DNA of 64,000 nucleotides. Source: Halorussus gelatinilyticus. GTDB lineage: Archaea; Halobacteriota; Halobacteria; Halobacteriales; Haladaptataceae. A program made the translations under genes and the position numbers. Positions 1 to 9,389 of the stretch are shown here, piece by piece. The notes beneath the pieces were generated by a model. It saw nothing but the letters and a program-made list of their open reading frames with translations, was not told where the DNA came from and ran no database searches. Position 1 is the stretch's first letter. Each line of letters starts with the position of its first letter. The DNA lies in NCBI RefSeq assembly GCF_023238445.1, contig NZ_CP096658.1, forward strand, positions 2,976,001 through 3,040,000, written 5' to 3'.

Positions 1-22
1 TCCACCTGAACGTGCCGGAACT

Positions 23-328
23 CTAGTTTTCGGCTTCCGCGGCTTCGCTGATCTTCATGTCGTCGAGCTTGCTACCGATTTCGTCGATCTTGTCGTCGAG
101 TTCGTCGACGAACTCCTGGGTGCGCTCGGTGGTGATGGCTCCCTGACTCGACGGCTCGATGAGGTTCTCCTCTTCGAGGACGCGGAGGGAGTATCGGACC
201 TTGTGGTGGGGGTAGCCGGTCTCGTTCGACATCTTCACGATGCCGATAGGCTCGCTCTCGATGACCATCTTCAGGACCTGCAGATGGCGCTCCAACATAT
301 CGACTTCCTTCTCAAGTCTATCTATCAT
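23..328 (-). CDS. Small winged-helix DNA-binding protein
   Basis: This 101-residue protein has a predicted winged-helix fold at residues 25-65 (IVKMSNETGYPHHKVRYSLR, then a wing) and a heptad-like acidic helix at about 72-92 that could dimerise. I infer a transcriptional regulator; no ligand domain is visible. It is divergent from purA, and similar small wHTH genes are common in haloarchaea. On its strand a TATA-like TTTAAAAGG lies about 27 bases upstream of the start, so the mRNA is probably leaderless. The target is unknown. Confidence 0.85.
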   Translation of the reverse strand: MIDRLEKEVDMLERHLQVLKMVIESEPIGIVKMSNETGYPHHKVRYSLRVLEEENLIEPSSQGAITTERTQEFVDELDDKIDEIGSKLDDMKISEAAEAEN

Positions 329-351
329 GGCATGTGTTAACTTGTCTTAGA

Positions 352-363
352 GCCTTTTAAAAG
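352..363 (-). promoter_or_regulatory. TATA box of the small wHTH gene
   Basis: A CTTTTAAAAGG-like archaeal TATA element is centred near 357. Counting 25-27 bases downstream on the minus strand gives a predicted transcription start at about 330, two bases before the ATG at 328. Confidence 0.55.
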
Positions 364-446
364 TTGTTGTCCGAGAAGCCGGGACGGACTCTTCGACTTG
401 TCGCTTTGTAGTGGGAGAGGTTAACAGTTCTGGCTTCGTACCGGTG

Positions 447-467
447 CGTATAAATCTCTTTATATCG
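447..467 (+). promoter_or_regulatory. Candidate TATA elements upstream of purA
   Basis: Two AT-rich TATA-like strings (GTATAAATC at 447-455 and TTTATATCGG at 459-467) lie in an otherwise GC-rich gap. They would place transcription start near 478-490, leaving a leader of about 100 bases before the purA ATG at 590, or serving an unseen upstream start. Confidence 0.4.
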
Positions 468-589
468 GAGTAATATCCTCGATTCTGGTTCTTTTGGCGT
501 CGGAACCGCCTAATGTGTGCAGGAACATGCATATTCCGGGCGAAAAGACCGTAATCGGTTTACGGAGCGGGAGAGAACCACTCCGCGTA

Positions 590-1954
590 ATGACCGTAAC
601 CATCGTCGGTTCGCAACTCGGCGACGAGGGGAAAGGCGGCGTCGTGGACCTCTGGGGCGACGCCGTCGACGTGGTCGCCCGCTATCAGGGCGGGGACAAC
701 GCGGGCCACACCGTCGTCGAGGACGGCACCGAATACAAGCTCTCGCTGGTTCCCAGCGGCGCGGTCCGCGGGAAGGTCGGCGTCCTCGGCAACGGATGCG
801 TGGTCAACCCCGCGACGCTGTTCGAGGAGATAGACGACCTGCGCGAACGGGGTCTCGACCCCGACGTTCGGGTCGCCAAGCGCGCCCACGTCATCCTCCC
901 GTACCACCGCGTGCTGGACGGCATCGAGGAGGAAGTCAAAAGCGAGTCCGACCAAGAGGTCGGGACGACCGGACGGGGAATCGGCCCGACGTACGAGGAC
1001 AAGATGGGCCGCCGGGGACTTCGCGTCGCCGACCTGCTGGACGCCGAGGGACTGCGCGAGAAGTTGGAGTACGTCGTCCCGCAGAAACAGCGCTTCGCCG
1101 AGGAGGTCTTCGGCGTCGAGACCGGCGACGAGTTCGACATCGGGAGCCTCTACGAGGAGTACAAGACCTACGGCGAGCGACTCGCCGACGAGGACATGCT
1201 CGTGGACGCCGGGAACTATCTCGCCGACCGCATCGACGGCGGCGACGAAGTGATGTTCGAGGGCGCGCAGGGCACCATCATCGACATCGACCACGGCAAC
1301 TACCCCTACGTCACCTCCTCGAACCCGACCGCAGGCGGGGCCGCGACCGGGACCGGTCTGAGTCCGGGCGTCGTCGGCGGCGGCGAGATAGTCGGCATCG
1401 TGAAAGCCTACCTGACACGGGTCGGGAGCGGTCCGATGCCGACCGAACTCGGCGGCGTCGAAGGCGACACGCCCGGCTACGACGAGCAGGGCGAGGGCGA
1501 AAACGAGGAACTGGCGACCTACATCCGCGAGGAGGGCGGCGAGTACGGCACCGTCACGGGTCGCCCGCGCCGGGTCGGGTGGCTCGACGTGCCGATGCTC
1601 CGCCACTCCGCGCGCGCCAACGGCTTCACCGGACTCGCGGTCAACCACGTGGACGTGCTGGCGGGACTGGACGAAGTGAAAGTCGGACACAGCTACCACC
1701 TCGACGGCGAGGAAGTGTTCACGATGCCTGCGACCACCGAGCGGTGGAGCCACTGTGAACCCAACTTCCGGACGTTCGAGGGCTGGGAGGACGTAGACTG
1801 GCAGGCGGTCGCCGACGAGGGCTACGACGCGATTCCCGAGAACGCCCGTGCGTACCTCGACTACCTCGCCGACGAACTCGACGCCGACGTGTACGCGGTC
1901 GGCGTCGGACCGGGCCGCGAGGAGACCGTCGTGGTCGAGAATCCGTTAGAATAA
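590..1954 (+). CDS. purA: Adenylosuccinate synthetase
   Basis: PurA catalyses GTP-dependent ligation of IMP and aspartate to adenylosuccinate, the first step from IMP to AMP. The 454-residue protein starts MTVTIVGSQLGDEGKGG, with the GDEGKG phosphate loop at residues 11-16. GTTGRGIGPTYEDK (IMP site) lies near residue 125, and TGRPRRVGWLD and NHVDVLAGLDE lie in the C-terminal third. Length and motifs match the family. The open frame runs 96 bases further upstream, but homology begins at the ATG at 590. It stands alone, divergent from the wHTH gene. Confidence 0.97.
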   Translation: MTVTIVGSQLGDEGKGGVVDLWGDAVDVVARYQGGDNAGHTVVEDGTEYKLSLVPSGAVRGKVGVLGNGCVVNPATLFEEIDDLRERGLDPDVRVAKRAHVILPYHRVLDGIEEEVKSESDQEVGTTGRGIGPTYEDKMGRRGLRVADLLDAEGLREKLEYVVPQKQRFAEEVFGVETGDEFDIGSLYEEYKTYGERLADEDMLVDAGNYLADRIDGGDEVMFEGAQGTIIDIDHGNYPYVTSSNPTAGGAATGTGLSPGVVGGGEIVGIVKAYLTRVGSGPMPTELGGVEGDTPGYDEQGEGENEELATYIREEGGEYGTVTGRPRRVGWLDVPMLRHSARANGFTGLAVNHVDVLAGLDEVKVGHSYHLDGEEVFTMPATTERWSHCEPNFRTFEGWEDVDWQAVADEGYDAIPENARAYLDYLADELDADVYAVGVGPGREETVVVENPLE

Positions 1955-2116
1955 CGCGACGAGAGCGCTTCGTTTTCTATCTCGCGCCCGCTCTACGGTT
2001 CGGCGGTCAGGCTTAAGACCGTGCGTACGTACCACATACCGGGGGCCGGGAGAGCGAAGAGTCGAGACGCAGAGCGGTCGCTCTACCGGTCTACCGGCTA
2101 TCGAACACGCACCGCC

Positions 2117-2398
2117 ATGCAGAAAGCCGAACTCATCTACCTTCACGCGCTGCTCGCAAAGACCCACGACTACCTCGCGGTCCGCCACGACCTGCCCGAG
2201 ACGTTCGAGGGGTACGAATCGGACGGAGTCGGACCGTATCAGATTCAGCGTCGGAAAGACGAACACGAGACGGCAGTCGGTCTCCTCGCCGAGAGACTCG
2301 GGGACGAGGTGAGAGCGGAACTACGAGGCGACTCAGTAGCGGAACCGGACGACGACGCGGGAGACGAGCCGCGAGAACTCGAACTCCGGGAAGCGTGA
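2117..2398 (+). CDS. UPF0058 family protein
   Basis: This 93-residue protein begins MQKAELIYLHALLAKTHDYL and contains the RRKDEHETAV stretch typical of archaeal UPF0058, a small helical family annotated as metal-binding or of unknown function. The frame is open upstream to 2021, but family similarity starts at the ATG at 2117. The last 20 residues are acidic and low in complexity, as is usual in haloarchaea. Molecular role unknown. Confidence 0.85.
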   Translation: MQKAELIYLHALLAKTHDYLAVRHDLPETFEGYESDGVGPYQIQRRKDEHETAVGLLAERLGDEVRAELRGDSVAEPDDDAGDEPRELELREA

Positions 2399-2645
2399 CG
2401 GCCCGCGTCGGCCGGAGCGGTCGCTGTTCCGAACGGGGACTCTCGTCGCCGAGAGCGCCGCAGTCGCTCGACGGGAATCGGCGGTTCCAAAAACGAACTC
2501 GTCTTTCGGTCGGCGCTCGGCAACCGAAGTTCTCACAACGGAGCATCGGAGCGAGTCGATTATCCTTTCGTTCCACAGTCGGGGCCGGTCGGAACCCGCC
2601 AGCGAACCCGTCACGCTTTTGCCCTCCCCACGCACAGACAGTAGC

Positions 2646-2840
2646 ATGAAGCAGTCGCTGATGGACATCATCTGTTGTCCGCTGGACAAGCAGGAACTCG
2701 AACTCGACGCGACCGAGACCGAGGGCGACGAGGAGGTCATCTCGGGCACGCTGACCTGTACCGAGTGCGGCGAGACCTACCCCATCGAGGACGGCATCCC
2801 GAACCTCCTCCCGCCGGACATGCGCGACGTGGAAGCGTAG
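2646..2840 (+). CDS. Trm112-like methyltransferase activator (UPF0434 type)
   Basis: A 64-residue zinc-ribbon-like protein. It opens MKQSLMDIICCPLDKQELEL and has a second pair CTECGETYPIEDGIPNLLP, the Trm112/YcaR-type signature. In eukaryotes and archaea Trm112 binds and stabilises several RNA and protein methyltransferases; that role here is by family only. The four cysteines (two CxxC-type knuckles) are intact. Confidence 0.85.
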   Translation: MKQSLMDIICCPLDKQELELDATETEGDEEVISGTLTCTECGETYPIEDGIPNLLPPDMRDVEA

Positions 2841-2873
2841 TTTTTTCTACCCTCCATTCGAGGTTCCGATAGC

Positions 2874-3455
2874 GTGTCAGAGAGTCTCCCCGTCCGCCTC
2901 AACCGCGACCGTCTACACGACATCGAGACGCGGGCGTCGTTCGAGACGACCGACTCGTTCGCGGTGATGGTCCACAACGGCGACGCGCCGGTCCACGTCC
3001 ACCTACATCTGGACGACGCGCTATCGGCGGTCGCTTCCATCCCCGCGAACAACCACTTCGTAGACGCCGACTCGACCCGGCAGGTCGGCGTCGAGGTCGA
3101 GGAGGGCGGTCCCCGGCCGGTCGAAGGCCAACTCAAAATCGTCACCGGCCACGGCGCGGAGACCGATTACGTCTCCGTCACGATTGCCGAACCCGAAGAA
3201 GAGGAGCCGGTCGCGGTGGACGAGACGCTCGCCGAACGTTCCGCCACGCCCGGCGACGCCGACGACGAGGAGGATGCCGGCTTCGAGTTCCCGACCGCGG
3301 CCCTCCGCCAGAACGGCCCGGTCGCCGTCCTCGGTCTCCTCGCGCTGGCCGTCGCCGCCGGGTCGGCCTCGCTCGCGGACGGCGTGGCCGTGTTCGCCGG
3401 GTCGCTGGCCGTCCTCGGGAGTCTCGTCGCCGCGGGCTATCTCCTCGCTCGGTAG
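2874..3455 (+). CDS. Haloarchaeal membrane-anchored protein (DUF7524-like)
   Basis: This 193-residue protein has a GTG start. Residues 1-110 look like a beta-sandwich with paired hydrophobic strands. An acidic linker follows (about 110-140), then two closely spaced hydrophobic helices (about 148-192) that should anchor it in the membrane, with the N-terminal domain on one face. I remember this architecture as a haloarchaea-only family (DUF7524), with no known function. It begins 33 bases after the Trm112-like gene and may be co-transcribed with it. Confidence 0.75.
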   Translation: MSESLPVRLNRDRLHDIETRASFETTDSFAVMVHNGDAPVHVHLHLDDALSAVASIPANNHFVDADSTRQVGVEVEEGGPRPVEGQLKIVTGHGAETDYVSVTIAEPEEEEPVAVDETLAERSATPGDADDEEDAGFEFPTAALRQNGPVAVLGLLALAVAAGSASLADGVAVFAGSLAVLGSLVAAGYLLAR

Positions 3456-3575
3456 CACAACATTCCCCATCGGAACAACAATACAGACATTCCTCAGAGG
3501 ATTCTACAGGTGTCTCAGATGAGCCAACCCGTGCCCATCGCATCGTTTTTGCTCCCGCTCGCCCTCGCTGTACAC

Positions 3576-4085
3576 ATGTCACTGGCCGAGGAGACTCGCG
3601 CGGCGGCCCGACGGCGGCCCTTCCTCGTGGACGCGCTCCGGGCGGGCGTCGTCAACTACACCGCGGCGGCACGCGAACTGGCCGAGGAGATGGACGGCGA
3701 CCCGGACAACGACTCGGTCGCCACCGCGCTCCGGCGGTTCGCCGATTCGTTGCCCGACCGCGACGCCGACTCGCGGAGCGCGCGCGTCTCGATGAAGAGC
3801 GGACTGGGCGAAGTCGAAGCGAGTGCAGACGCCGCGGACGCCCTGCTCGCGGTCGGCGATACCCGCCTCGCGCCCGGCGAGGGGTCGCTCACGGGCGTTC
3901 TTGCGTCGGGCGACGTGGCCGCCACCGCGCTCGGTCACGTTCTCGGGCGCTTGGACGCCGAAGGGGTGGCGGTCCGCGCGGCCGGACTCGCGGGCGAGAG
4001 CCTGCTCGTGGCGGTCGAGCGTCGCGACGGGCCGGACGCGCTCCGCGTCGTGGAGGACGCCCTCGACGCGGTGCCCGGCGAGTGA
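3576..4085 (+). CDS. Conserved haloarchaeal protein (DUF7523-like)
   Basis: This protein is 169 residues from the ATG at 3576 (MSLAEETRAAARRRPFLVDA); the open frame extends 66 bases upstream, but that part looks non-coding. The N-terminal part is helical and basic, and the C-terminal part (from about 75) alternates hydrophobic strands and helices. I know this as a haloarchaeal family of unknown function often near cysS. A perfect 29-base palindrome starts within its stop codon and may end the transcript before cysS. Confidence 0.75.
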   Translation: MSLAEETRAAARRRPFLVDALRAGVVNYTAAARELAEEMDGDPDNDSVATALRRFADSLPDRDADSRSARVSMKSGLGEVEASADAADALLAVGDTRLAPGEGSLTGVLASGDVAATALGHVLGRLDAEGVAVRAAGLAGESLLVAVERRDGPDALRVVEDALDAVPGE

Positions 4086-4112
4086 GTCGGTCGGCGAGTC
4101 GCCGACCGACTC
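4084..4112 (+). terminator. Perfect palindrome after the DUF7523-like gene
   Basis: Bases 4084-4097 (GAGTCGGTCGGCGA) are the exact reverse complement of 4099-4112 around a single central G at 4098. In RNA this would form a strong stem of 12-13 bp. It begins inside the TGA stop of the upstream gene and lies about 55 bases before the cysS TATA box. No T-run follows, so it may be an RNA-stabilising hairpin or a protein-binding palindrome rather than a classical terminator. Confidence 0.5.
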
Positions 4113-4167
4113 GCCGCACGAGGGCCACCTTCACGGAAGCCGGTAATCGGCGCGAAGTGCGCCTACC

Positions 4168-4177
4168 GAACGTTTAA
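4168..4177 (+). promoter_or_regulatory. TATA box of cysS
   Basis: CGTTTAAAAC is centred about 32 bases before the cysS ATG at 4205, the spacing expected for a leaderless or nearly leaderless haloarchaeal mRNA. Confidence 0.6.
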
Positions 4178-4204
4178 AACGCCACCTCCGGCTACTAGCC
4201 GCCA

Positions 4205-5653
4205 ATGACGCTCCACGTGACGAACACCCTCACCGGTGAGCGGGAACCGTTCGAACCGCAGGACCCCGAATCTGTACTGCTCTACTACTGCGGACTGACC
4301 GTCTCGGACTTCGCGCACCTCGGGCACGCCCGGGCGTGGGTCCACGTAGACGTGATGCATCGCTGGCTCGAAAATCTCGGGTACGACGTGCGACACGTCG
4401 AGAACTTCACCGACGTCAACGAGAAAATCGTCGCCCGCGTCGGCGAGGACGACCTCGGCGAGAGCGAAGACGAGGTGGCCCGCCACTTCATCTCGGAGGT
4501 TATCACCGACATGCGCTCGCTCAACCTCCGGCGCGCGGAGGTCTACCCCCGCGTCAGCGAACACGTCCCCGAGATAATCGACCTCGTGGAGACCCTCGTC
4601 GAGAAGGGCTACGCCTACGAGTCCAGCGGGTCGGTCTACTTCGACGTGACCGAGTTCGAGGAGTACGGCAAGCTCTCGAATCAGAACGTCGAGGAGATGG
4701 AAGCGCAGGGAGAAGAGGACGAACTCCGAGAGAAGCGCCACCCCGCCGACTTCGCGCTCTGGAAGGCCGGGGAGGCCCACCCCGACGACGCCGAACCGGG
4801 CGGCCAGACGTGGGAGTCGCCGTGGGGCGAGGGCCGCCCCGGTTGGCACATCGAATGCTCGGCGATGAGCATGACCCACCTCGACGAGACCATCGACGTT
4901 CACCTCGGCGGGCAGGACCTCGTGTTCCCGCACCACGAGAACGAGATCGCCCAGAGCGAGGCCGCGACCGGCCAGCAGTTCGCCAAGTACTGGATGCACG
5001 TCCGCCTGCTGGAGACCGGCGGCGAGAAGATGTCCTCCAGCCTCCAGAACTACTTCACGGTCCGGAACGCCGTCTCGGAGTTCGGCGGCGACGCCGTCCG
5101 GATGTTCCTGCTCTCGACGGCGTACAACAACCGCCAGACCTACAGCGAGGAGACGCTGGACGAGGCGGTCGAGCGCTGGGAGCGACTGGAGCGAGGCTAC
5201 GAAACAGCGGTCGAGGCGGCCGACAGCGCCGACGCTCGGACCAAGGTCGAGGACGCCGACCTACGGGACGCGGTGACGGCGACCCGCGAGGAGTTCGCGG
5301 CCGCGATGAACGACGACTTCAACACCCGTGAGGCGGTCACGGCGCTGCTGGAACTCGTCAGCGCGGTCAACAAGCACGTGGATTCCCGCGAGGAGTACGA
5401 CTACCGGGCGCTCCGCGACGCCGTCGAGACCTTCGAGCAACTGGGCGAGGAGGTACTCGGCTTCGCCTTGGCGGGCGACGGCGAAGGGAACGTCGAACTG
5501 CTGGACGAAGTGGTCGAACTCGTGCTGGACGTCCGGGAACGGGAGCGCGACGCGGGCAACTACGAGCGGGCCGACGACCTCCGCGACGACCTCGAAGCGT
5601 TGGGCGTCGAGGTCCAGGACACCGACTCGGGCGCGGAGTTCCGCGTGGAGTGA
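4205..5653 (+). CDS. cysS: Cysteinyl-tRNA synthetase
   Basis: CysS charges tRNA-Cys with cysteine. The 482-residue protein has the class I HIGH motif as HLGH at residues 38-41 and the KMSSS loop at 275-279. It also has the zinc-site residues Cys29 and the WHIECSAM cysteine, and the [19 protein letters not shown] block typical of CysS. Length matches full-length enzymes, and the helical C-terminal anticodon-binding region is present. Start chosen at the ATG just after the TATA box. Confidence 0.97.
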   Translation: MTLHVTNTLTGEREPFEPQDPESVLLYYCGLTVSDFAHLGHARAWVHVDVMHRWLENLGYDVRHVENFTDVNEKIVARVGEDDLGESEDEVARHFISEVITDMRSLNLRRAEVYPRVSEHVPEIIDLVETLVEKGYAYESSGSVYFDVTEFEEYGKLSNQNVEEMEAQGEEDELREKRHPADFALWKAGEAHPDDAEPGGQTWESPWGEGRPGWHIECSAMSMTHLDETIDVHLGGQDLVFPHHENEIAQSEAATGQQFAKYWMHVRLLETGGEKMSSSLQNYFTVRNAVSEFGGDAVRMFLLSTAYNNRQTYSEETLDEAVERWERLERGYETAVEAADSADARTKVEDADLRDAVTATREEFAAAMNDDFNTREAVTALLELVSAVNKHVDSREEYDYRALRDAVETFEQLGEEVLGFALAGDGEGNVELLDEVVELVLDVRERERDAGNYERADDLRDDLEALGVEVQDTDSGAEFRVE

Positions 5654-5699
5654 CCGCCCCGTACCGACTGTTCTCCCACTCCCGGCGGCGGTCCCGGAA

Positions 5700-5900
5700 G
5701 CGGTCGGCGAAAAACGGGTGAGCCGAAGGCCGACTACCTGCGCTCGTCGGTGCCGACGGCGGCGCCACCGAGGCGGTCAGCGACGCCGCGTTCTGGAACG
5801 ACATCGTCGTCGGCCTCCGCGCTGGTCGTCGGTGCGTTCAGCGCGTACGCGGCACGCGATCAGAAAAAGGAAGCCGAGAGACTCGAACGCGGAACGCGAC
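5700..5900 (+). pseudogene. Remnant of an SPW-repeat membrane protein gene
   Basis: Two adjacent frames carry pieces of one membrane-helix pattern. Around 5773-5817 one frame reads AVSDAAFWNDIVVGL; the next frame then continues SALVVGAFSAYAARDQKK to about 5870. Together they resemble the second half of haloarchaeal SPW-repeat proteins (FWN...VVGALVV..AYNAYAARD). The switch of frame and the absence of a start or upstream half argue for a decayed gene. Family assignment is from memory of the motif and is tentative. Confidence 0.45.
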
Positions 5901-5943
5901 CCGTCGCGGGAATCGACTCACTTCCGCCGTCGTTCGTTTCGTG

Positions 5944-6177
5944 TTACCAGCTGTCTACTTTTTGTCGGCGGTAGATCGCGACGTGGTACAGCGTGAGTTT
6001 CACCGAGAACGCTACCATCAGCACGGCGAACAGTCCGATTAGTTCGAGCGACCCGTCGTGAACGAAGCCGTTTATCAACTGCAGTACCGCGAACACCGGG
6101 AGTCCGAACGTGTAGATACTGGTCCGAACCGGGAACTCGCTGGCCATCTGCAAGAAGGCATCGTGGTCGTCCGTCAC
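5944..6177 (-). CDS. Small membrane protein, two predicted helices
   Basis: About 77 residues from a GTG at 6177 (MTDDHDAFLQMASEFPVRTS), followed by two hydrophobic segments (TFGLPVFAVLQLINGFV and LIGLFAVLMVAFSVKLTLYHVAIY) and a basic end. The frame is open to 6372, but the upstream part is proline-rich and atypical. I prefer the GTG because GGAG precedes it and a TATA-like ACTATAAT lies about 50 bases upstream. Another possible start is the ATG at 6147. No recognised family. Confidence 0.6.
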   Translation of the reverse strand: MTDDHDAFLQMASEFPVRTSIYTFGLPVFAVLQLINGFVHDGSLELIGLFAVLMVAFSVKLTLYHVAIYRRQKVDSW

Positions 6178-6365
6178 TCCGTTGTTTCCCCCAAGCACGT
6201 CTCGTTCACCGTCTTTCAGGGCCAGATTATAGTCCTTTTGGATGCTGCCGGGGGGCGCTTCGCCGGAGGGCGGGGCGTTCGACCTCGCCTCGTTCCGAAG
6301 CGGCCGCGGGGTCACGCCGGAAGCCACGAGATTCATAATCCCCGGCTGTCTACCCCGCGAGTAGC

Positions 6366-7004
6366 ATGACACGAAGAGCAGTCGCTGGCGTCTCGCTCGC
6401 CGTCCTCCTCGTTCTCGGCGGGTGTACCGGATTCCTCTCGGGTCCGGTGTCGTTCACCGCCTCGCAGGCGACCGTGAGCGACGCCGCGCTCGAAGAGACC
6501 GGCTACCAGCACAACAGCACCACGGCGATGAACGTCTCGCGGACCTTCTCGGCGGCCGGACAGAGCAAGGAGGTCGAGGTGACCAACTGGATTTCGGAGT
6601 ATCACCAGCGCGTCGGTCTACCGGGCGTCGGCCAGCAGAAGGTCGCCGTCTTCGCCACCTTCTCGAGCCCGCAAGTGGACATCCTCGGCAAGTCGTTCAA
6701 CCCCCTCGACAAGTACAGCGACCGCCAACTCGCACAGCGGTTCACCTCGCAACTCGATAGCGTAAGCGGCGTCCGCGAGGTCGGCAGCCAGAATCGCACG
6801 ATGCTCGGAAAGACCACCGAGGTCTCGAAGTTCGAGGCCAGCGTCACGACCGCCGCAGGCGTCCAGTTCGACGCCTACCTCTACGTCACGAAGGTCAAAC
6901 ACGAGGGCGACTTCGTGGTCGCCGTCGGCGTCCACCCCCAGAAACTCCCCGGACAGGAGCAGAAAATCTATCGACTCCTGCGGGGCGTCGAACACGCGGC
7001 GTAG
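6366..7004 (+). CDS. DUF6517-type secreted lipoprotein
   Basis: A 212-residue protein with a signal peptide and lipobox (LAVLLVLGGCTGF, lipid cysteine at about residue 20), so probably lipid-anchored outside the cell. The rest is a soluble domain with the pattern of haloarchaeal DUF6517 proteins (VEVTNWISEYHQ, QVDILGKSFNPLDKYSD, YVTKVKHEGDFVVAVGVHP). Function unknown. The start codon gives a complete signal peptide. Confidence 0.8.
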   Translation: MTRRAVAGVSLAVLLVLGGCTGFLSGPVSFTASQATVSDAALEETGYQHNSTTAMNVSRTFSAAGQSKEVEVTNWISEYHQRVGLPGVGQQKVAVFATFSSPQVDILGKSFNPLDKYSDRQLAQRFTSQLDSVSGVREVGSQNRTMLGKTTEVSKFEASVTTAAGVQFDAYLYVTKVKHEGDFVVAVGVHPQKLPGQEQKIYRLLRGVEHAA

Positions 7005-7077
7005 CGACCGACCACCCACCGAATCCGCGACCGACGGTCCGACAACGTTTTTCTCGGTCGCGCGTATCACCGACGAT

Positions 7078-7260
7078 ATGGATACTGCGCTGGCCGCCGG
7101 TCTCGCGCTCACGCTCGCCGGACTGGTCGGCTATCTGGTCGGCATCGTCGCACCGTACCCCGGCCGCGCCTTCTCCGTGACCGGCGTGATGATCGGCATC
7201 ACGCTGCTGGCAATCGGGCGCTGGAGCGACGGCAACGAGGGCGGAGGCGATTCGGCGTGA
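7078..7260 (+). CDS. Small two-helix membrane protein upstream of corA
   Basis: 60 residues with two hydrophobic helices (residues 4-27 and 33-48) and a short acidic tail. Its TGA overlaps the GTG start of corA in the shared bases GTGA, so the two are probably translationally coupled. Such a partner could be a CorA-associated membrane peptide, but this is inferred from position only. Confidence 0.7.
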   Translation: MDTALAAGLALTLAGLVGYLVGIVAPYPGRAFSVTGVMIGITLLAIGRWSDGNEGGGDSA

Positions 7261-8237
7261 CCGTCGAAGCGGTCGTCTACACCGAGACGGGAACGCGGAC
7301 TTACGACGACCTCCGGGCCGCCCGCGAGGCGACCGGAACCACGTGGGTTCACGCGTCGGACGCTACCACCGACGAGATGGAGCGGGTCGCCGACGCGTTC
7401 GGCATCCACCTGCTCGCGGTCGAAGACGTACGTAACGAGGTCCGCCCGAAGACCGAGGAGTTCGACGACCACACCTTCGTCCTGCTGAAGACCGCGACCC
7501 TCCGCCGCGGCGAGACGACCTTCCGCGAGGAGATCGCCGTGCGCTCGGTCGGCTTCTTCGTCGGCGACGACTGGCTCGTCACCATGTCGCCGGAACCCGT
7601 CGGCGCGGTCGAGCGCGTCTGGGACATGGTGGTCCGCGAGGAGGGGCGCATCCTGCGCAACGGGCCGGACTTCGCCACCTACCGCGTCGCCGACGGCATC
7701 GTGGACGCCTACTTCGACGTGCTGGACCAAATCGAGGACCAAATCGAACAGGTCGAAGAGGACGTGACGACCGCGACCGACATCGAGACCTTGGAGACCA
7801 TTAACAACGTCCGCCGGGAACTCCTCTCCTTTCGGAAACTGCTGTGGCCCTCGCGGGAGGCCATCGGTTATCTCGCCCGCGGCGACCCCGAACAGATTCA
7901 GGAGTCCACCGAGAAGTACTACCGCGACGTGTACGACCACCTCGTCCAACTCGTGGACCTGACCGAGACGTACCGAGACTTGGCGAGCGGCGCGCGCGAC
8001 ATCTACCTCAACTCGCTGTCGCTCTCGACCAACGAGGTGATGAAGAAACTGACCGTGGTGGCGACCATCGTCCTCCCGCTGACGTTCGTCGTCGGCGTCT
8101 ACGGCATGAACTTCGCCGATAGCCCCTACAACATGCCCGAACTGGGCTGGACCTACGGTTATCCGGCCGTGATGTTGGGGATGCTCGCGGTGACGGTGAT
8201 TCTGGTCGCGTACTTCCGGAAATCCGGGTACGTGTGA
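7257..8237 (+). CDS. corA: CorA-type magnesium/cobalt transporter
   Basis: A 326-residue CorA channel for Mg2+ (and Co2+) uptake across the cell membrane. The large N-terminal cytoplasmic domain and long stalk helix lead to two C-terminal membrane helices. The first ends in the diagnostic YGMN (residues 282-285), followed by the loop FADSPYNMPEL and the second helix ending in a basic tail. A GTG start overlaps the preceding small membrane gene. Confidence 0.93.
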   Translation: MTVEAVVYTETGTRTYDDLRAAREATGTTWVHASDATTDEMERVADAFGIHLLAVEDVRNEVRPKTEEFDDHTFVLLKTATLRRGETTFREEIAVRSVGFFVGDDWLVTMSPEPVGAVERVWDMVVREEGRILRNGPDFATYRVADGIVDAYFDVLDQIEDQIEQVEEDVTTATDIETLETINNVRRELLSFRKLLWPSREAIGYLARGDPEQIQESTEKYYRDVYDHLVQLVDLTETYRDLASGARDIYLNSLSLSTNEVMKKLTVVATIVLPLTFVVGVYGMNFADSPYNMPELGWTYGYPAVMLGMLAVTVILVAYFRKSGYV

Positions 8238-8458
8238 ACTGGCCCCCGCCGGCGGATTCGCCGGTCCGCGGATTCGCACGACGCCGAAGTACTCCGTTCT
8301 TTCGACCCTCGACCCACCGGTCGCGAAGGTTTACGTCCGAGAGCGTTACCAACTCTGCCCGGACGTTTCGCGCGGTTACGAGCGACGCGCCCGGACCGCC
8401 AGTCCGACTAACCTGAGACACGGCCGAGCCAACTCGCGCCGAACCAGCGCGTGCCGAG

Positions 8459-9322
8459 TCACGACCCCGTGCCGGTCTGCACGAGCAGGACGCCGCCGAG
8501 GACGAGTCCGCCACCGACCACCGTCAGCGGCGTAATCGGCTCGCTCAACACCGCCGCTCCGAGCAACAGCGTCACCACCGGCTCCGCGGTGCTGACGATG
8601 CTGGCCTTGCTCGCGCCGATTCGTTCGAGGCCCGCGAAGAACGTGAAGATGGGCAGAGCAGTGGCGACGACGGCGATGGCCACGACCAGCGTCCACTCGT
8701 AGTCGGTCGCCGGAGCGGCGAGTCTACCGGTCGCAATGCCGAACGCGAGGTAGGACGCGGCCGCGCCGGGCAGGACGTGGGCCGTGAGGACCTGCGGGTC
8801 CACCGACGCCAGCGCCGACCGACTCGCGGTGATGTAGCCCGCGTACACCACCGCGGCCCCGAGGACGACCGCGATTCCGCGCGGGTCCGCGCCAGCAGGG
8901 TCCGCGCCCGTCACGAGCGCCACGCCCGCGAGCGCGGCCCCGAGCGCGCCGAGCGTCCGGCGCGTCACCGGTTCGTCGAGTCGCAACGCCGCCGCGGCGA
9001 CGACGAAGACGGGGTAGGTGTAGAGGACGATGCCGACCAGTCCGGCGGTCATGAACTCCAGTCCCCAGAAGAACAGGCCGCTCATCGCCGCGTAGCCGAC
9101 CGCACCGAGCGCGACACCGACAGCCAGCGCTCGACCGCGGAGCAGGGAGAGCCGCCCGCGAGCGCCCAGCACCAGCCACACGAGTAGCGTGGCGAGGAGG
9201 AACCGAAACGAGAGAACCGTCGGAATCGACAGTCCCGCGGCCGCCGCCAGTTCGCCGAGGACGCCCAGCGTCCCGAACCCGGCCGCCGACACCAACACCA
9301 GCGCGGTTCCCAAGCGGTCCAT
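8459..9322 (-). CDS. EamA/DMT-family transporter
   Basis: A 287-residue protein with ten hydrophobic helices arranged as two EamA repeats (drug/metabolite transporter superfamily). The start MDRLGTALVLVSAAGFGTLG at 9322 begins the first helix directly; the longer open frame to 9511 is not membrane-like. The second repeat has the typical ASKASIVSTAEPVVTLLLGA stretch. The substrate cannot be predicted. It is divergent from another EamA gene with a 67-base gap. Confidence 0.88.
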   Translation of the reverse strand: MDRLGTALVLVSAAGFGTLGVLGELAAAAGLSIPTVLSFRFLLATLLVWLVLGARGRLSLLRGRALAVGVALGAVGYAAMSGLFFWGLEFMTAGLVGIVLYTYPVFVVAAAALRLDEPVTRRTLGALGAALAGVALVTGADPAGADPRGIAVVLGAAVVYAGYITASRSALASVDPQVLTAHVLPGAAASYLAFGIATGRLAAPATDYEWTLVVAIAVVATALPIFTFFAGLERIGASKASIVSTAEPVVTLLLGAAVLSEPITPLTVVGGGLVLGGVLLVQTGTGS

Positions 9323-9389
9323 GGGGCGGATTCGGAGGGCGCGCACAAAACCGGTTCGACTAAACCGCCACCGTTCGATTTCGGGCACG

